Source of the DNA: an uncultured Rhodospirillaceae bacterium
GTDB lineage: Bacteria > Pseudomonadota > Alphaproteobacteria > Rhodospirillales > Magnetospirillaceae
NCBI GenBank assembly: GCA_903941105.1
Contig: CAJANL010000140.1
Span: 1 to 57,520 of the forward strand
Length of the DNA stretch: 57,520 nt
Direction: 5' to 3'
Shown here: piece after piece, positions 47,311 to 56,617 of the stretch
Position numbering within the stretch: position 1 is the first letter of the stretch
How the letters are laid out: every line of letters begins with the position of its first letter
Translations under genes and position numbers: made by a program
Notes under the pieces: generated by a model
Databases searched by the model: none
The model's input: only the letters and a program-made list of their open reading frames with translations
Told to the model about the DNA's origin: nothing

Positions 47311-47415
47311 CGTCACCCCCGCAAAAGCGGGGGTCCATGTTGGGGTGAGATACGGTATCGAACGCTATATGTTGTGCCGGCGGATGTATGGATTCCCGCT
47401 TTCGCGGGAATGACG
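47311..47415. repeat. Palindromic repeat with dRS3-like arms, copy 2
   Basis: A left arm CGTCACCCCCGCAAAAGCGG (from 47311) faces a right arm ending TTCGCGGGAATGACG (to 47415). The right arm matches the family at 33078-33178; the left is a variant with CCCCC/GGGGG. Central sequence differs from copy 1. Confidence 0.7.
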
Positions 47416-47492
47416 AGGAAATTTGGCCTTTTTCCGCAGCCTGCAAAAACTCCCGACCCCGGCAAAGCGGTGGAAAGGGCTTTATGTCTTCA

Positions 47493-48044
47493 TCACGGCG
47501 GCGCGTGCTTGCCCAGGATGCGCTGCAGGGTGCGGCGGTGCATGCGCAGGCGGCGCGCCGTCTCCGAGACATTGCGGCTGCATTCCTCGTAGACCCGCTG
47601 GATATGCTCCCAGCGCACCCGCTCGGGGGTCATCGGCTGGTCCTTGACGTCGGCGAGGACCGGCTCGCGGCCCAGCAGCACCGCCATCAGCCGGTCGGCC
47701 TCCACCGGCTTGGGCAGGTAGTCGATGGCCCCCGCCTTCACCGACGACACCGCCGAGGCGATGTTGCCATAGCCGGTCAGCATGACGATGCGCATGTCCG
47801 AGGCGATGCCACGCAGGCGCCCCACAAGTTCCAGCCCGTTGCCGTCGCCCAGCCGCAGGTCGACCACCGCGTAGGCCGGCGGATCGGCCTCGGCCATGGC
47901 CAGGGCATCGGCGATGGAGCCGGCGGCGCGGACCGCGAAGCCGCGCCGCTCCATGGCGCGGGCCAGGCTGTTGCGGAAGGGATCGTCGTCGTCGACCACC
48001 AGCAGTGAGCGTTCGTCGGCGGGAAGGGAATTCAGTTCGCTCAC
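47493..48044 (-). CDS. regA: Redox response regulator RegA/ActR/PrrA
   Basis: A 183-residue regulator from GTG 48044. The receiver has VVDDDDPFRNS, the phospho-Asp62 in VVDLRLGDGNG and Lys in YLPKPVEA; the C-terminal Fis-type helix-turn-helix is WEHIQRVYEECSRNVSETAR to MHRRTLQRIL. It controls photosynthetic, respiratory and nitrogen-cycle genes in response to redox state. GTG 48044 overlaps the regB stop (GTGA) with GGAGAGG upstream and gives the family length; a longer start at 48065 lies inside regB. Confidence 0.93.
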   Translation of the reverse strand: MSELNSLPADERSLLVVDDDDPFRNSLARAMERRGFAVRAAGSIADALAMAEADPPAYAVVDLRLGDGNGLELVGRLRGIASDMRIVMLTGYGNIASAVSSVKAGAIDYLPKPVEADRLMAVLLGREPVLADVKDQPMTPERVRWEHIQRVYEECSRNVSETARRLRMHRRTLQRILGKHAPP

Positions 48045-49393
48045 CCGGCCTCTCCACTTGTCCACGTCACCGTCACCTCGGCGCCGCCCCCGTCGCGATT
48101 GGCGAAGTCCACCCTCGCGCCGGTACGGGCCAACAGGGTGGTGGCGATGAATACTCCCAGCCCCAGATGGCTGCCGTCGCCGCCTCGGGTCGAGATATAG
48201 GGCTCGCCCAGCCGCTCCAGCACCTGCGGCGAGAAGCCGGGGCCGTCATCGGAAATATGTACCATCAACCCGCCGCCGTCCCAACCGGTGACGATCTCCA
48301 CCCGGGAATGGGCGAACTGGATGGCATTCTGCACGAAATTGCCGATGCCGTGCAGTATCTCCGGGCTGCGCTCCATCCAGGGCACGCCCCCGCCGGGCTC
48401 GGTCAGCGACGGGGCATGACTGAACACCACCTCGCATCGCGCTCCCTCCACGTGCGGATGCGCCGCCAGTTCCACCAGCACCGGGAAGGCGATGGTCTCG
48501 CTCTCCACCGCGGCGTCGCGCTCCGGGCTGCGGGTGAGGCGGGCCAGGGTGTCGCGACAGCGCTCGGCCTGCTCGATCAGGGTGCGGATGTCAGCTTGCA
48601 GCGGGCTGTCGCCGGGGAGTTCCGCCGCGATCTCGCGCGCCACCAGATGAACGGTGGCCAGCGGCGTGTTGAGTTCGTGCGCCACTGCCGCCGCCAGGGC
48701 GCCCATTTCGGCGAGCCGCTGCTCCTGGGCCAGGGCGATACGGCTGGCGGAATAGGCCTCGGCGATGGAGCGCGCCTCCTCGGCCATGCGCCAGGTGAAG
48801 AAGGCCACCGAGACCACGCCCAGGAACAAGGCCAACCACGTCCCCAGCAGGAAAAGCGGCGGCATGTTGAGCGGCCCCTCGGGCCACGGCAGTGGTTCGT
48901 GCCACACCGCGACCAGAGTCGCTGCGGCAATGGCCCCGGTCGCCAGGCGTACCGTCAGCCGTGCCGACAGTGTCGCCGCCGCCACCGTCACCGGCGCCAG
49001 CAGGAATAAGGCGAAAGGATTGTGCAGCCCGCCGGTCAAGCCGAGCAGAACGGTCAACTGCGCCAGGTCGAAGGCGAGGTGCCAGGCGGCGGTGCGCTCA
49101 TCGATACGGTGCAGGAAACCACGGCTGAAGGTGAGCCAGATATTGAACGCCACTGAGACCGCGACGGCCGCCAGCACCCCGCCCAAGGCGAAGCCGCCGA
49201 AGGCGATGTCGACGATGACAATGGTGGCACCCTGACCGACGATGGCCAGCCAGCGGATCTGGACCAGAGTGCCGAGTCGGGTCTGGAGATGGGGGGCATC
49301 GCCCAGCCCCGCCGGTCCCGGCACTCGTTCGGCATGAGCGTCGGCCGTGGCCTTACCGTGTGATGATATGGATGCCATGGCCTTGATGTTCAT
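48041..49393 (-). CDS. regB: Redox sensor histidine kinase RegB/ActS/PrrB
   Basis: About 450 residues from ATG 49393. Six membrane helices precede the transmitter; the quinone-related motif GGLHNPF is at 121-127. The phospho-His is His239 in VAHELNTPLATVH, and the redox-active Cys is Cys279 in EQAERCRDTL, both 14 residues displaced from the R. capsulatus RegB numbers I recall (225, 265), so the family assignment is firm. ATP domain: DDGPGFSPQVLER. Alternative starts at 49438 and 49378 cannot be excluded. It forms an operon with regA by a 4-base overlap. Confidence 0.9.
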   Translation of the reverse strand: MNIKAMASISSHGKATADAHAERVPGPAGLGDAPHLQTRLGTLVQIRWLAIVGQGATIVIVDIAFGGFALGGVLAAVAVSVAFNIWLTFSRGFLHRIDERTAAWHLAFDLAQLTVLLGLTGGLHNPFALFLLAPVTVAAATLSARLTVRLATGAIAAATLVAVWHEPLPWPEGPLNMPPLFLLGTWLALFLGVVSVAFFTWRMAEEARSIAEAYSASRIALAQEQRLAEMGALAAAVAHELNTPLATVHLVAREIAAELPGDSPLQADIRTLIEQAERCRDTLARLTRSPERDAAVESETIAFPVLVELAAHPHVEGARCEVVFSHAPSLTEPGGGVPWMERSPEILHGIGNFVQNAIQFAHSRVEIVTGWDGGGLMVHISDDGPGFSPQVLERLGEPYISTRGGDGSHLGLGVFIATTLLARTGARVDFANRDGGGAEVTVTWTSGEAG

Positions 49394-49661
49394 CAATCGA
49401 CATGAGCCTTGGTAGTCCCGACTATTGACAAAAGTCAAATGAAAAAGTCACACCTGAAAACAAAAGAGCCACTACAACAATATTAGATACAGCGTGTCTT
49501 TCGGGAAGAGTGCTGCCGCGCCCTCGGCCTAGGGCGACGCGGTTACCGATCTCCGGTGGCTCGACCGGGCTAGGCAGCCAAAACATCGGATGAGGGCATC
49601 GAACCATCCCCGCGGCCGGGCGTTGGCTGGTTGTCGCAACGCCAATCAGGAGGAAACTGCT

Positions 49662-49862
49662 ATGCCCCTCGCCAGCCATTCGACGGCGACCATTGCCCAG
49701 GTGCTCAGCGGTATCGACTTCCCCGCCAACCGGCAGCAACTGGTCGACTACGCCCAAAAAAACAACGCCGACGCCGAGGTCATCGAAGCCATCAAGCAGA
49801 TGCCCGAAAGCGAGTACACCAGCATGGCCGATGTGTTCAAGGGCGTTGGCCAGAGTCATTAG
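49662..49862 (+). CDS. Small DUF2795-type protein
   Basis: A 66-residue protein from ATG 49662, with the strong site AGGAGG upstream. The HTH-like DUF2795 pattern is visible in QVLSGIDFPANRQQLVDYAQ and NADAEVIEAIKQMPESEYTS. Members are small and of unknown function, often near stress genes. A terminator follows. Confidence 0.8.
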   Translation: MPLASHSTATIAQVLSGIDFPANRQQLVDYAQKNNADAEVIEAIKQMPESEYTSMADVFKGVGQSH

Positions 49863-49887
49863 TCCTCGTCCTGCATATGGCCGGCAG

Positions 49888-49931
49888 AGAAAGGGCGGGA
49901 ATTGCGAAGCGGCTTCCGCCCTTTCTATTTT
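49888..49931 (+). terminator. Rho-independent terminator after the DUF2795 gene
   Basis: AGAAAGGGCGGGAA pairs with TTCCGCCCTTTCT (one bulged G) around a 12-base loop, followed by ATTTTG. Confidence 0.85.
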
Positions 49932-50014
49932 GGGTGTAAAAAGAAACTGACCGGGGGGGTTCTTTTGGGGAGGACCAGCGGTGAATCCATGCTGCTGACC
50001 AACAGGCCCAACCA

Positions 50015-51325
50015 ATGGCTGTACCCTTTTCGAATGAGCTGCGACTTATCGGCGGAAAATCCGACGACGGCTGGGATATCCGTCTCGATCTTCTTGACCG
50101 CATGCAGAACCTCATCATCCTGGCGCGACGACGCAGCATCTGCTTTGTCAATTCCGCCGGGCTGAACTGGCTGGGTTACAAGACTTCTGCCGATCTGCTG
50201 GCGAAGGAAGTCGGCCTGCTGTTCCATTCCGACTACACCGAGCTGGTGGCCATGGGCCTTGACCTGCTGGCCGAGGAACAGATGATCCCCCTGAAACTGC
50301 TGCGTCTGGACGACACCGAGATAGAGGTCGAGATGTGGGTCAACCGCCTGGGCACGCCGGGCGAGGAGATCTTCATCATCGAGGCGCGCAACATCGGTGA
50401 CCACCTCAAGGCGGCCCGCGCGCTGCGTTCGCGCGAACAATGGCTGGAGGGCATCATCAACACGGTGGCCGACGGCATCGTTACCGTCGACAAGCGCGGT
50501 ATCGTCCAGACCTTCAACCCGGCGGCCGAACGCATCTTCCGCTTCAAGGCCGACGAGATCATCGGCAAGAGCATCCGCCGCCTCGTCCCCACCCCGGTTG
50601 CCGAGAAACTGGGCGAAGGCGGCTCGGTCGCCTGGCAGGAGGTGATCAAGCTGGGCGAGGAACTGATGGGGATGCGCAAGAACGGCGATGTCTTCCCCAT
50701 GGAGGTTTCGGTCAGCGAGATGCATCAGGGCGAAAGCATCTCCTACGCCAGCGTGGTGCGCGACATCACCGCCCGCAAGCGGGCCGAGGAGCACATCCGT
50801 CACCTCGCCCATCACGATCAACTGACCGGCCTGCCCAACCGTTTCCTGTTCGCCGACCGCCTGGAGGAGGCGTTGAACCGCGCCTTGCGCCACCACAGCC
50901 GCATCGCCCTGGTATTCATCGACCTCAATCGCTTCAAGCCGGTCAACGACATCTACGGTCACGCGGTGGGCGACAAGGTCCTGGTCGGCGTCGCCAGGCG
51001 GGTGCGCGCCTGCCTGCGCAAGACCGACACCGTGGCCCGTATCGGCGGCGACGAGTTCGTCGCCATCCTGGAGGAGATCACCGGCGAGAAGGAAGTGCGC
51101 CTGCTGGCGAGCAAGATCGTCGCCGCGGTGGCAACGCCCGAGGTCATCGACGGCATTCCGCACATCCTGGGAGCAAGCATCGGCATCGCGCTTTATCCCG
51201 ACGATGCCACCGATGCGGTTGACCTCATCGACAAGGCCGACAAGGCCATGTACCACGCCAAGCACCACGGTGACGGTCGCGTCTGCCTGTTCCCCACCAC
51301 ACTGTGGAACCTGGACGAAGAGTAG
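50015..51325 (+). CDS. PAS-domain diguanylate cyclase
   Basis: A 436-residue soluble protein. A first PAS-like region (about 20-130) is followed by a PAS/PAC domain (GIINTVADGIVTVDKRGIVQ to VVRDITARKRAEEHI) and a GGDEF domain (LAHHDQLTGLPNRFLFADRL, RIGGDEFVAIL). The active-site GGDEF is intact, and RKTD five residues before it is the inhibitory I-site, so it should make c-di-GMP with feedback control. The N-terminal PAS domains would receive the signal, which is unknown. Confidence 0.9.
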   Translation: MAVPFSNELRLIGGKSDDGWDIRLDLLDRMQNLIILARRRSICFVNSAGLNWLGYKTSADLLAKEVGLLFHSDYTELVAMGLDLLAEEQMIPLKLLRLDDTEIEVEMWVNRLGTPGEEIFIIEARNIGDHLKAARALRSREQWLEGIINTVADGIVTVDKRGIVQTFNPAAERIFRFKADEIIGKSIRRLVPTPVAEKLGEGGSVAWQEVIKLGEELMGMRKNGDVFPMEVSVSEMHQGESISYASVVRDITARKRAEEHIRHLAHHDQLTGLPNRFLFADRLEEALNRALRHHSRIALVFIDLNRFKPVNDIYGHAVGDKVLVGVARRVRACLRKTDTVARIGGDEFVAILEEITGEKEVRLLASKIVAAVATPEVIDGIPHILGASIGIALYPDDATDAVDLIDKADKAMYHAKHHGDGRVCLFPTTLWNLDEE

Positions 51326-51386
51326 AGTTTCGCCGCGCCTGGGCGTACACTGCCTCCATGATCGTCCCTCCAGAAGGAAGGCGCGC

Positions 51387-52031
51387 ATGGTTACCATAGG
51401 CGCAATCGCCGCCCAGGCCGCCGCAACGGCCGCCAAGGGAGCGGACAGGCCGAAGAAGCCGGCACCGGACACAACCGACAAGGTTCTCGGCTTCTTCAAG
51501 GCGGCGCGCGACGCCGCCGCGGCCGTCCGCGTCGACGTCTCCAATCAGCGAAAAAGTCGTGCCCGCCAGCAGATCGAGGATATCAAGAAGCGGATCGCCG
51601 ACCTGATGCTGGTGGCCATGGTCAGCCCCAAAGGGGCCGCCCGCACCATTGCCATGCTGGCCCGCCAACTGGGCGGCGCCGCCAAGGAATTCGCCGCCGC
51701 CGGTCCCGAGGCCCAGCCGGCCGGAGATCCCATGTCCGAGGACGCTGCCATCGCCGCCTACCAGCGGTCAGAACTCCATTTCGCCGACACCCGGTTCGCC
51801 GCCGACATTCGCCAAGTGCACCGGCAACTGAAGTCGCTGCTCGATTTCGACCTCAAGCGCGCCGCCGCCGAGGCGAAGACCAAGGGCGACGACAAGGATC
51901 GCGACGACATCGCGCGACAGTTCGGCGCGTCGAGCCGGGACATCGACAAGGCCGTCGAATCCATCGAGGGCTGGCACCAGCCCCAAGCCACCCCGCTGCC
52001 GCTGTCCGGTGCGGTGGACGTCAAGGCATAG
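51387..52031 (+). CDS. Hypothetical helical protein
   Basis: A 214-residue protein with a good ribosome site (GAAGGAAGG) before ATG 51387. Ala-rich N-terminus, then long charged helices (RKSRARQQIEDIKKRIADLM; QVHRQLKSLLDFDLKRAAAE) that suggest coiled coils. No signal peptide or family is recognised. Confidence 0.65.
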   Translation: MVTIGAIAAQAAATAAKGADRPKKPAPDTTDKVLGFFKAARDAAAAVRVDVSNQRKSRARQQIEDIKKRIADLMLVAMVSPKGAARTIAMLARQLGGAAKEFAAAGPEAQPAGDPMSEDAAIAAYQRSELHFADTRFAADIRQVHRQLKSLLDFDLKRAAAEAKTKGDDKDRDDIARQFGASSRDIDKAVESIEGWHQPQATPLPLSGAVDVKA

Positions 52032-52212
52032 CGTGTTCGATGCGAACAATGACGCTTGAAACGACCCGTTCGCCGGTATGATGCCTGACGGCGCGCGAGG
52101 CACAGCACGGCACAAAGCCCTCCCCGGTCAGGGAGGGCTTCATGCGATCGGCATTTTCCCTAGAGTACAGCGCCTGAAATCTGAAACGCCGCGCTCTTGC
52201 GAGCATCGAGCG

Positions 52213-52250
52213 AGCAGCCAAGGGCGGGGACGCGCCCGCCCGGCGAGGGC
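52213..52250. repeat. 38-base dispersed repeat, copy 2
   Basis: Same orientation as 12417-12454, 35 of 38 identical. It lies immediately beyond the rpoH stop, and the nearby pair at 52115-52140 (AAGCCCTCCC and GGGAGGGCTT) forms a hairpin that could end rpoH transcription. Confidence 0.7.
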
Positions 52251-52259
52251 TACATCTTT

Positions 52260-53144
52260 CTAGGCGTGCACCGTCTGGTCGAGGACGGCATTCTTCATGG
52301 ACTTCTGCAGCTTTTCGAAAGCACGGACCTCGATCTGACGCACGCGCTCCCGCGAGATGCCGTAGTGCTGCGACAGGTCCTCAAGGGTCACCGGATTGTC
52401 CTTGAGGCGGCGCTGGGTGAGGATGTGGCGCTCACGCTCGTTCAGGCTCTTCATGGCGTAGCCCAACATCTTGCGGCGCCGGCCCAATTCCTCGCGCTCG
52501 CCCAGTTCGGTCTCCTGGTCGTCGCGGTCATCCACCAGCCAGTCCTGCCACTCGCCCTCGCCGTCAGCCCGCACGGGGGCGTTGAGCGAGTGATCGGGGC
52601 TCGACAGGCGGCGGTTCATGCTGACCACATCCGCCTCGGCGACATCGAGTTCCTCGGCGATCTTGCGCACGTTCTCGGGACTGAGGTCGCCCTCCTCGAT
52701 GGCCTGCATCTGGCCCTTGAGCTTGCGCAGGTTGAAGAACAGCTTCTTCTGCGCCGCGGTGGTGCCCATCTTCACCAGCGACCAGCTGTGCAGGATGTAT
52801 TCTTGAATCGCGGCACGGATCCACCACATGGCATAGGTGGCCAACCGGAAGCCGCGATCGGGATCGAAGCGCTTGACCGCCTGCATCATGCCGACGTTGC
52901 CTTCCGAAATCAGTTCGCCGATGGGGAGGCCGTAGCCGCGGTATCCCATGGCGATCTTGGCCACCAGACGCAGGTGACTGGTCACCAGCTTGTTGGCCGA
53001 ATCATAGTCGCCGTGCTCACGGAACCGCTTGGCCAGCAGGAACTCCTCCTCAGGTCCCAGCATGGGGAACTTGCGGATGTCCTGAAGATAGCGCGAGAGG
53101 TTGCCCTCGGGCGCCAGGCTCAGGCTGGCAGAAATGGCGGTCAT
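52260..53144 (-). CDS. rpoH: Heat-shock sigma factor RpoH (sigma-32)
   Basis: A 294-residue sigma factor from ATG 53144 (ribosome site GAGGAGA). Region 2.1-2.4: LVTSHLRLVAKIAMGYRGYGLPIGELISEG and FRLATYAMWWIRAAIQEYIL; the RpoH box QKKLFFNLRK is diagnostic; region 4 ends in the helix-turn-helix QHYGISRERVRQIEVRAFEK. It directs transcription of heat-shock genes and is normally degraded by FtsH, whose gene is also in this window. It lies downstream of rluD in the same direction. Confidence 0.97.
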   Translation of the reverse strand: MTAISASLSLAPEGNLSRYLQDIRKFPMLGPEEEFLLAKRFREHGDYDSANKLVTSHLRLVAKIAMGYRGYGLPIGELISEGNVGMMQAVKRFDPDRGFRLATYAMWWIRAAIQEYILHSWSLVKMGTTAAQKKLFFNLRKLKGQMQAIEEGDLSPENVRKIAEELDVAEADVVSMNRRLSSPDHSLNAPVRADGEGEWQDWLVDDRDDQETELGEREELGRRRKMLGYAMKSLNERERHILTQRRLKDNPVTLEDLSQHYGISRERVRQIEVRAFEKLQKSMKNAVLDQTVHA

Positions 53145-53225
53145 CGCATTCTCCTCTCTCTCGGGAGCGCAGGGCTTTTGCCCGTCCGTGCAGCGGTGTC
53201 TCCCAAAGGGCAACCACTGAGGACT

Positions 53226-53243
53226 ATCACGTTCCCACGTGAT
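53226..53243. promoter_or_regulatory. Palindrome in the rpoH leader
   Basis: ATCACGT-TCCC-ACGTGAT is a perfect 7-base inverted repeat about 80 bases upstream of the rpoH ATG. It could be an operator or the tip of a leader hairpin. No function assigned. Confidence 0.4.
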
Positions 53244-53282
53244 GAAGAATGTCACAGTCGTACAGTCAAGTATAGAGGCTAT

Positions 53283-54266
53283 TTACAGGCCCTCTAAGAA
53301 TTTAAGCAAGGTGCTGATATCAAAAGGTATACCACTCTCAAACCGCATACGCCCCCCCTTGGTCGGGTGTAAAAAACCGAGTAGGTAGGCGTGGAGTGCC
53401 TGGCGGGGGAAGGATGCTACCGTCCGGCGTGCCTCGATGGGCAGAGCCCCTGTCCGCCGGCTCCCCACCCGGCCATACAAGGTGTCGCCGACCAGGGGAT
53501 GCCCCAAGGCGGTCAGGTGGACCCGGATCTGGTGGGTACGTCCGGTCGCCAGCCGGCATTCGACCAGACTGACGGCGCCATTGGCGTAGGACGCCAGCAG
53601 GCGATAGCGCGTCAGGGCCGTCTTGCCGCCGCCGCTGACGATGGCCATGCGCTTGCGGTCGGTGGGACAGCGGCCGATATTGCCCTCGATCTCGCCCTGG
53701 GTCGGGCTGGGGCGCCCCCAGACCACCGCCTGATAGGCGCGCTCCAGCGAATGCTCAGCGAACTGCCGCGACAGCCCATGATGGGCGGCATCGTTCTTGG
53801 CCACCACCAGCAGGCCCGAGGTATCCTTGTCGATGCGGTGGACGATTCCCGGCCGCCTCACCCCGCCGATGCCCGACAGAGAACTGCCGCAATGGGCCAG
53901 CAACGCGTTGACCAGGGTTGCGTCGGGGTTACCGGGTGCGGGATGGACCACCAGCCCGGCGGGCTTATCGATGACGATGAGGTCATCGTCCTCATAAACC
54001 ACGGTCAACGGAATGTCCTGCGGCTCCGGTTCGGCCGGGGCGTCGGGCGGAATGGCGACGGCAAAGGCCTGGCCGGATTTGACCCGTTGCGAGGCGTCGG
54101 CTATGGTCGAGCCACTTGAGGTGACACAGCCGCCCTCGATCAACGATTTGACCCGCGTGCGCGACAGGTCCGGCAGCCGGACGGACAGCCACTTGTCGAG
54201 ACGGGTTCCGGCCTCGTCCTCGACGACAGGTTCGGGTTCGCGGATCTCACGGGTGGCGGCGGTCAT
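53283..54266 (-). CDS. rluD: RluA-family 23S rRNA pseudouridine synthase (RluD-type)
   Basis: A 327-residue enzyme. An N-terminal S4-like domain (EAGTRLDKWLSVRLPDLSRT) precedes the catalytic domain with the catalytic Asp in HRIDKDTSGLLVVAKN, plus GRTHQIRVHLTALGHPLVGD. RluD modifies uridines in helix 69 of 23S rRNA; the S4 domain supports RluD or RluC rather than RluA. The gene is upstream of rpoH and divergent from the 54307 gene by about 40 bases. Confidence 0.88.
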   Translation of the reverse strand: MTAATREIREPEPVVEDEAGTRLDKWLSVRLPDLSRTRVKSLIEGGCVTSSGSTIADASQRVKSGQAFAVAIPPDAPAEPEPQDIPLTVVYEDDDLIVIDKPAGLVVHPAPGNPDATLVNALLAHCGSSLSGIGGVRRPGIVHRIDKDTSGLLVVAKNDAAHHGLSRQFAEHSLERAYQAVVWGRPSPTQGEIEGNIGRCPTDRKRMAIVSGGGKTALTRYRLLASYANGAVSLVECRLATGRTHQIRVHLTALGHPLVGDTLYGRVGSRRTGALPIEARRTVASFPRQALHAYLLGFLHPTKGGRMRFESGIPFDISTLLKFLEGL

Positions 54267-54306
54267 GCACTCCTCGGACGCAGTTGCAGCGGAGCGATCC
54301 TATCCT

Positions 54307-54627
54307 ATGAAAGCGATCAAGGCCTTGGTGATCTTCATGGGCGTGCTGCTGTTCGCCGGGCTCGGCCTGCTGGTCTACGCCATGTCGACCAAAGCCCGCC
54401 AGGGCGCCTCGCCCCCAGCCATCGCCACAGCCGTCACCGCCGCCGAATTCGGCCGGGTCGAAGTGCCTGTGCCGGCCGGGGTCCGCATCGAGCAGATGGT
54501 GGCCGCCGGCGAACGTGTGGTGCTGCGGCTGTCGGGAGCCGGGCCGGACAGGCTGCTGGTGCTCGACCCCGCGGCGGGCCGGCTGGTGGGCAGCTTCGAG
54601 CTGGCGCCGCAACCGACGGCGCGATGA
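54307..54627 (+). CDS. Small membrane-anchored protein (DUF6476-like)
   Basis: A 106-residue protein: a single N-terminal membrane helix (IKALVIFMGVLLFAGLGLLVYAM), then a soluble C-terminal segment with a short propeller-like motif (AAGERVVLRLSGAGPDRLLV). The neighbourhood (rluD, rpoH) matches that of DUF6476 proteins in related bacteria; the family name is tentative. It overlaps the next gene by 4 bases. Confidence 0.55.
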   Translation: MKAIKALVIFMGVLLFAGLGLLVYAMSTKARQGASPPAIATAVTAAEFGRVEVPVPAGVRIEQMVAAGERVVLRLSGAGPDRLLVLDPAAGRLVGSFELAPQPTAR

Positions 54628-55043
54628 TCGTCGTCGAGCCGACCCACCTCAAGGCCATCGCCGACGCGGCCGAGGCCGCCTATCCCAATGAATGCTGCGG
54701 CCTGCTGGTGGGCACCGGCCGGCGCCCGGTACGGGTGACACGGCTATTGCCGGCCGCCAATCTGGCGGGCTCCAGCGGCAATCGCTTCGAACTGGACCCG
54801 CGCGTGCGGCTGGACGCGGAACGAAGCCTGCGCGGCACGGCCGAGCGGGTCATCGGACATTACCATTCCCACCCCGACGGCAGCGCCCTGCCCTCTCCCA
54901 CCGACCTCGCAGAGGCCTGGGAGCCCGAATTGATCTGGCTGATCGTCGGAGTCGTGGACGGCCAGGCGATCCAGACCCAAGCGCACCGCCTTGACCGTGC
55001 GCTCGGCCGCAGCCGGCCGGTGGCGCTGGCGACCCGAAAATAA
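54624..55043 (+). CDS. JAMM/M67-family metallopeptidase
   Basis: A 139-residue JAB/MPN domain protein with complete zinc ligands: Glu23 in PNECCGLLVG and the HYHSHPDGSALPSPTD motif giving His81, His83, Ser91 and Asp94. Prokaryotic relatives cleave small ubiquitin-like or sulphur-carrier tails, or act in cysteine synthesis. No partner protein is visible here. Translation is coupled (ATGA) to the upstream gene. Confidence 0.85.
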   Translation: MIVVEPTHLKAIADAAEAAYPNECCGLLVGTGRRPVRVTRLLPAANLAGSSGNRFELDPRVRLDAERSLRGTAERVIGHYHSHPDGSALPSPTDLAEAWEPELIWLIVGVVDGQAIQTQAHRLDRALGRSRPVALATRK

Positions 55044-55094
55044 CGCTTGCATCACCCTGCCGATTCCGACATAAAGCCGCTCTCGCGCTCAGAC

Positions 55095-55170
55095 GTCCCC
55101 ATCGTCTAGAGGCCTAGGACACCGCCCTCTCACGGCGGCGACGGGGGTTCGACTCCCCCTGGGGACGCCA
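55095..55170 (+). tRNA. tRNA-Glu (anticodon CTC)
   Basis: A 76-base cloverleaf: acceptor GTCCCCA pairs with TGGGGAC, the anticodon arm is CCGCC-CTCTCAC-GGCGG with CTC, and GGGGGTTCGACTCCCCC is the T arm. The 3' CCA is encoded. A tyrosine integrase begins about 80 bases downstream, which suggests the tRNA 3' end is an attachment site. Confidence 0.95.
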
Positions 55171-55250
55171 ATTCCGCTAAAGCGTTGATATTCCAGCATA
55201 AATCGCCGCGTTGTTGAACAACCCGTTGTCCGCGATGTACAACATCGGAC

Positions 55251-56612
55251 ATGGCGAACGACGATATGCTGGACACAACCTTCATTTTTCAACCACGCGG
55301 CCAAGGCACGGGCTGGTGCTTCCGCATGGCTACCCCCTCGTCCCTCATTGGACGGCTCAATCCCCGCACGGGCAGGCCATATGGCCGAGAAATCCGGGAG
55401 GGGCTGGACACCCGAGACAAGAGGCAGGCCCGCAAGCTCCGGGACCTTCTCCTAGGCAAGATCAGGCTGGAGGAAGCCACAGCCAAGGGCGAAGCCGTGG
55501 GCAGCATGGAGACTGCCCTCGCTGCTGCTGCCGAACTGCGGATTATGGACGATCCGGTCAAGCGCGATGAAGCCGAGTGGGCGCTCATCAACGTGGCGGA
55601 CCAGGTTGAGAAGGCCCGTGGGGAGAGGCAGGCCATCCGCTGGTACAAGACAGCCACCGGCAAGCACACCCCGTTCACCAAGGCATGTGAGCAATACAAG
55701 GAGGACGGCGGCAAGGGGCTCAGCCTGTCCACCCTCAACAACCTGAACACGGCAATCAAAGAGTTCTGCGAGTTCGCTGGGAAGGATATCGCCCTTGAGG
55801 ACGTAGACGGGCGGATGGTGGCCCGGTTCGTCACGGAGTTCCTTCCCAACAAGAAGGGGCCGAAGGCACCCAACGGCCAAGGCCCCGCCACCATCCGCAA
55901 GAAGGTCTCCCAGCTTGCCCAGATATGGGCCTGGGCTCGACGTCGGCACGTCCTAGAGAGGGGCAGTCCTGACCCTTGGCACGACCAGGCTCCGGACGCC
56001 AAGGAAGTGAAAGCTGCCGCCGATGTCCGCAGGCCCTTCACCCCGGAGGAAACCAAGAAGCTGCTGAACGCCACCATGGCGGGCGATGCGCTGGGGGATG
56101 TCGTGCGGGTCGCGCTGCTGACCGGCGTTAGGCTGGAGGAGGTTGCCAGCCTGGAGGCGTCCCAGGTGGACACGGAGGCCCGGTGGTACACGATCCTCCA
56201 GGGCAAGACCGAGAATGCAGCCCGTGTGGTCCCGCTGGTGGGCATGGCACAGGACGTGATCAAGGCCCGGCTGGGGAAGGTGAAGGATGGGGGGCCGCTG
56301 TTCAGTGAAGTCCCCGTCCGCAAGTCCACCGGGAAGCGGGGCGGCTCTCTGTCCCAGGCGTTCACCCGCCTGCGTCGTGACGTGCTGGGAGATGAAACGG
56401 ACGGCGAGCTTGCCCAGCACTGCTTCCGCCACACTTGGCGAACTGCTGCCGGCCGGGCTGGTGTTGACCTCCGCACAGCTCAGGAAATGGGGGGATGGTC
56501 ACGCGGTCGGGCCTCTGACCTGACGTATGATCACGGCAAAGAGCTTCAGCATTACCGGGACGAACAGACCAAGGTTTCCCGATGGCTGAAGGAGAAGGGA
56601 TATCTCGGGTGA
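55251..56612 (+). CDS. Tyrosine-type integrase at tRNA-Glu
   Basis: A 453-residue phage-type integrase. N-terminal arm and SAM-like core-binding regions are followed by a catalytic domain with LLTGVRLEEVASLEASQ (first Arg), HCFRHTWRTAAGRAG (H-x-x-R), GGWSRGRASDLTYDH and the Tyr near the end. The position beside a tRNA 3' end is typical. It converges on the next gene over a hairpin terminator. The ATG has only a weak ribosome site. Confidence 0.85.
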   Translation: MANDDMLDTTFIFQPRGQGTGWCFRMATPSSLIGRLNPRTGRPYGREIREGLDTRDKRQARKLRDLLLGKIRLEEATAKGEAVGSMETALAAAAELRIMDDPVKRDEAEWALINVADQVEKARGERQAIRWYKTATGKHTPFTKACEQYKEDGGKGLSLSTLNNLNTAIKEFCEFAGKDIALEDVDGRMVARFVTEFLPNKKGPKAPNGQGPATIRKKVSQLAQIWAWARRRHVLERGSPDPWHDQAPDAKEVKAAADVRRPFTPEETKKLLNATMAGDALGDVVRVALLTGVRLEEVASLEASQVDTEARWYTILQGKTENAARVVPLVGMAQDVIKARLGKVKDGGPLFSEVPVRKSTGKRGGSLSQAFTRLRRDVLGDETDGELAQHCFRHTWRTAAGRAGVDLRTAQEMGGWSRGRASDLTYDHGKELQHYRDEQTKVSRWLKEKGYLG

Positions 56613-56617
56613 GGGAG

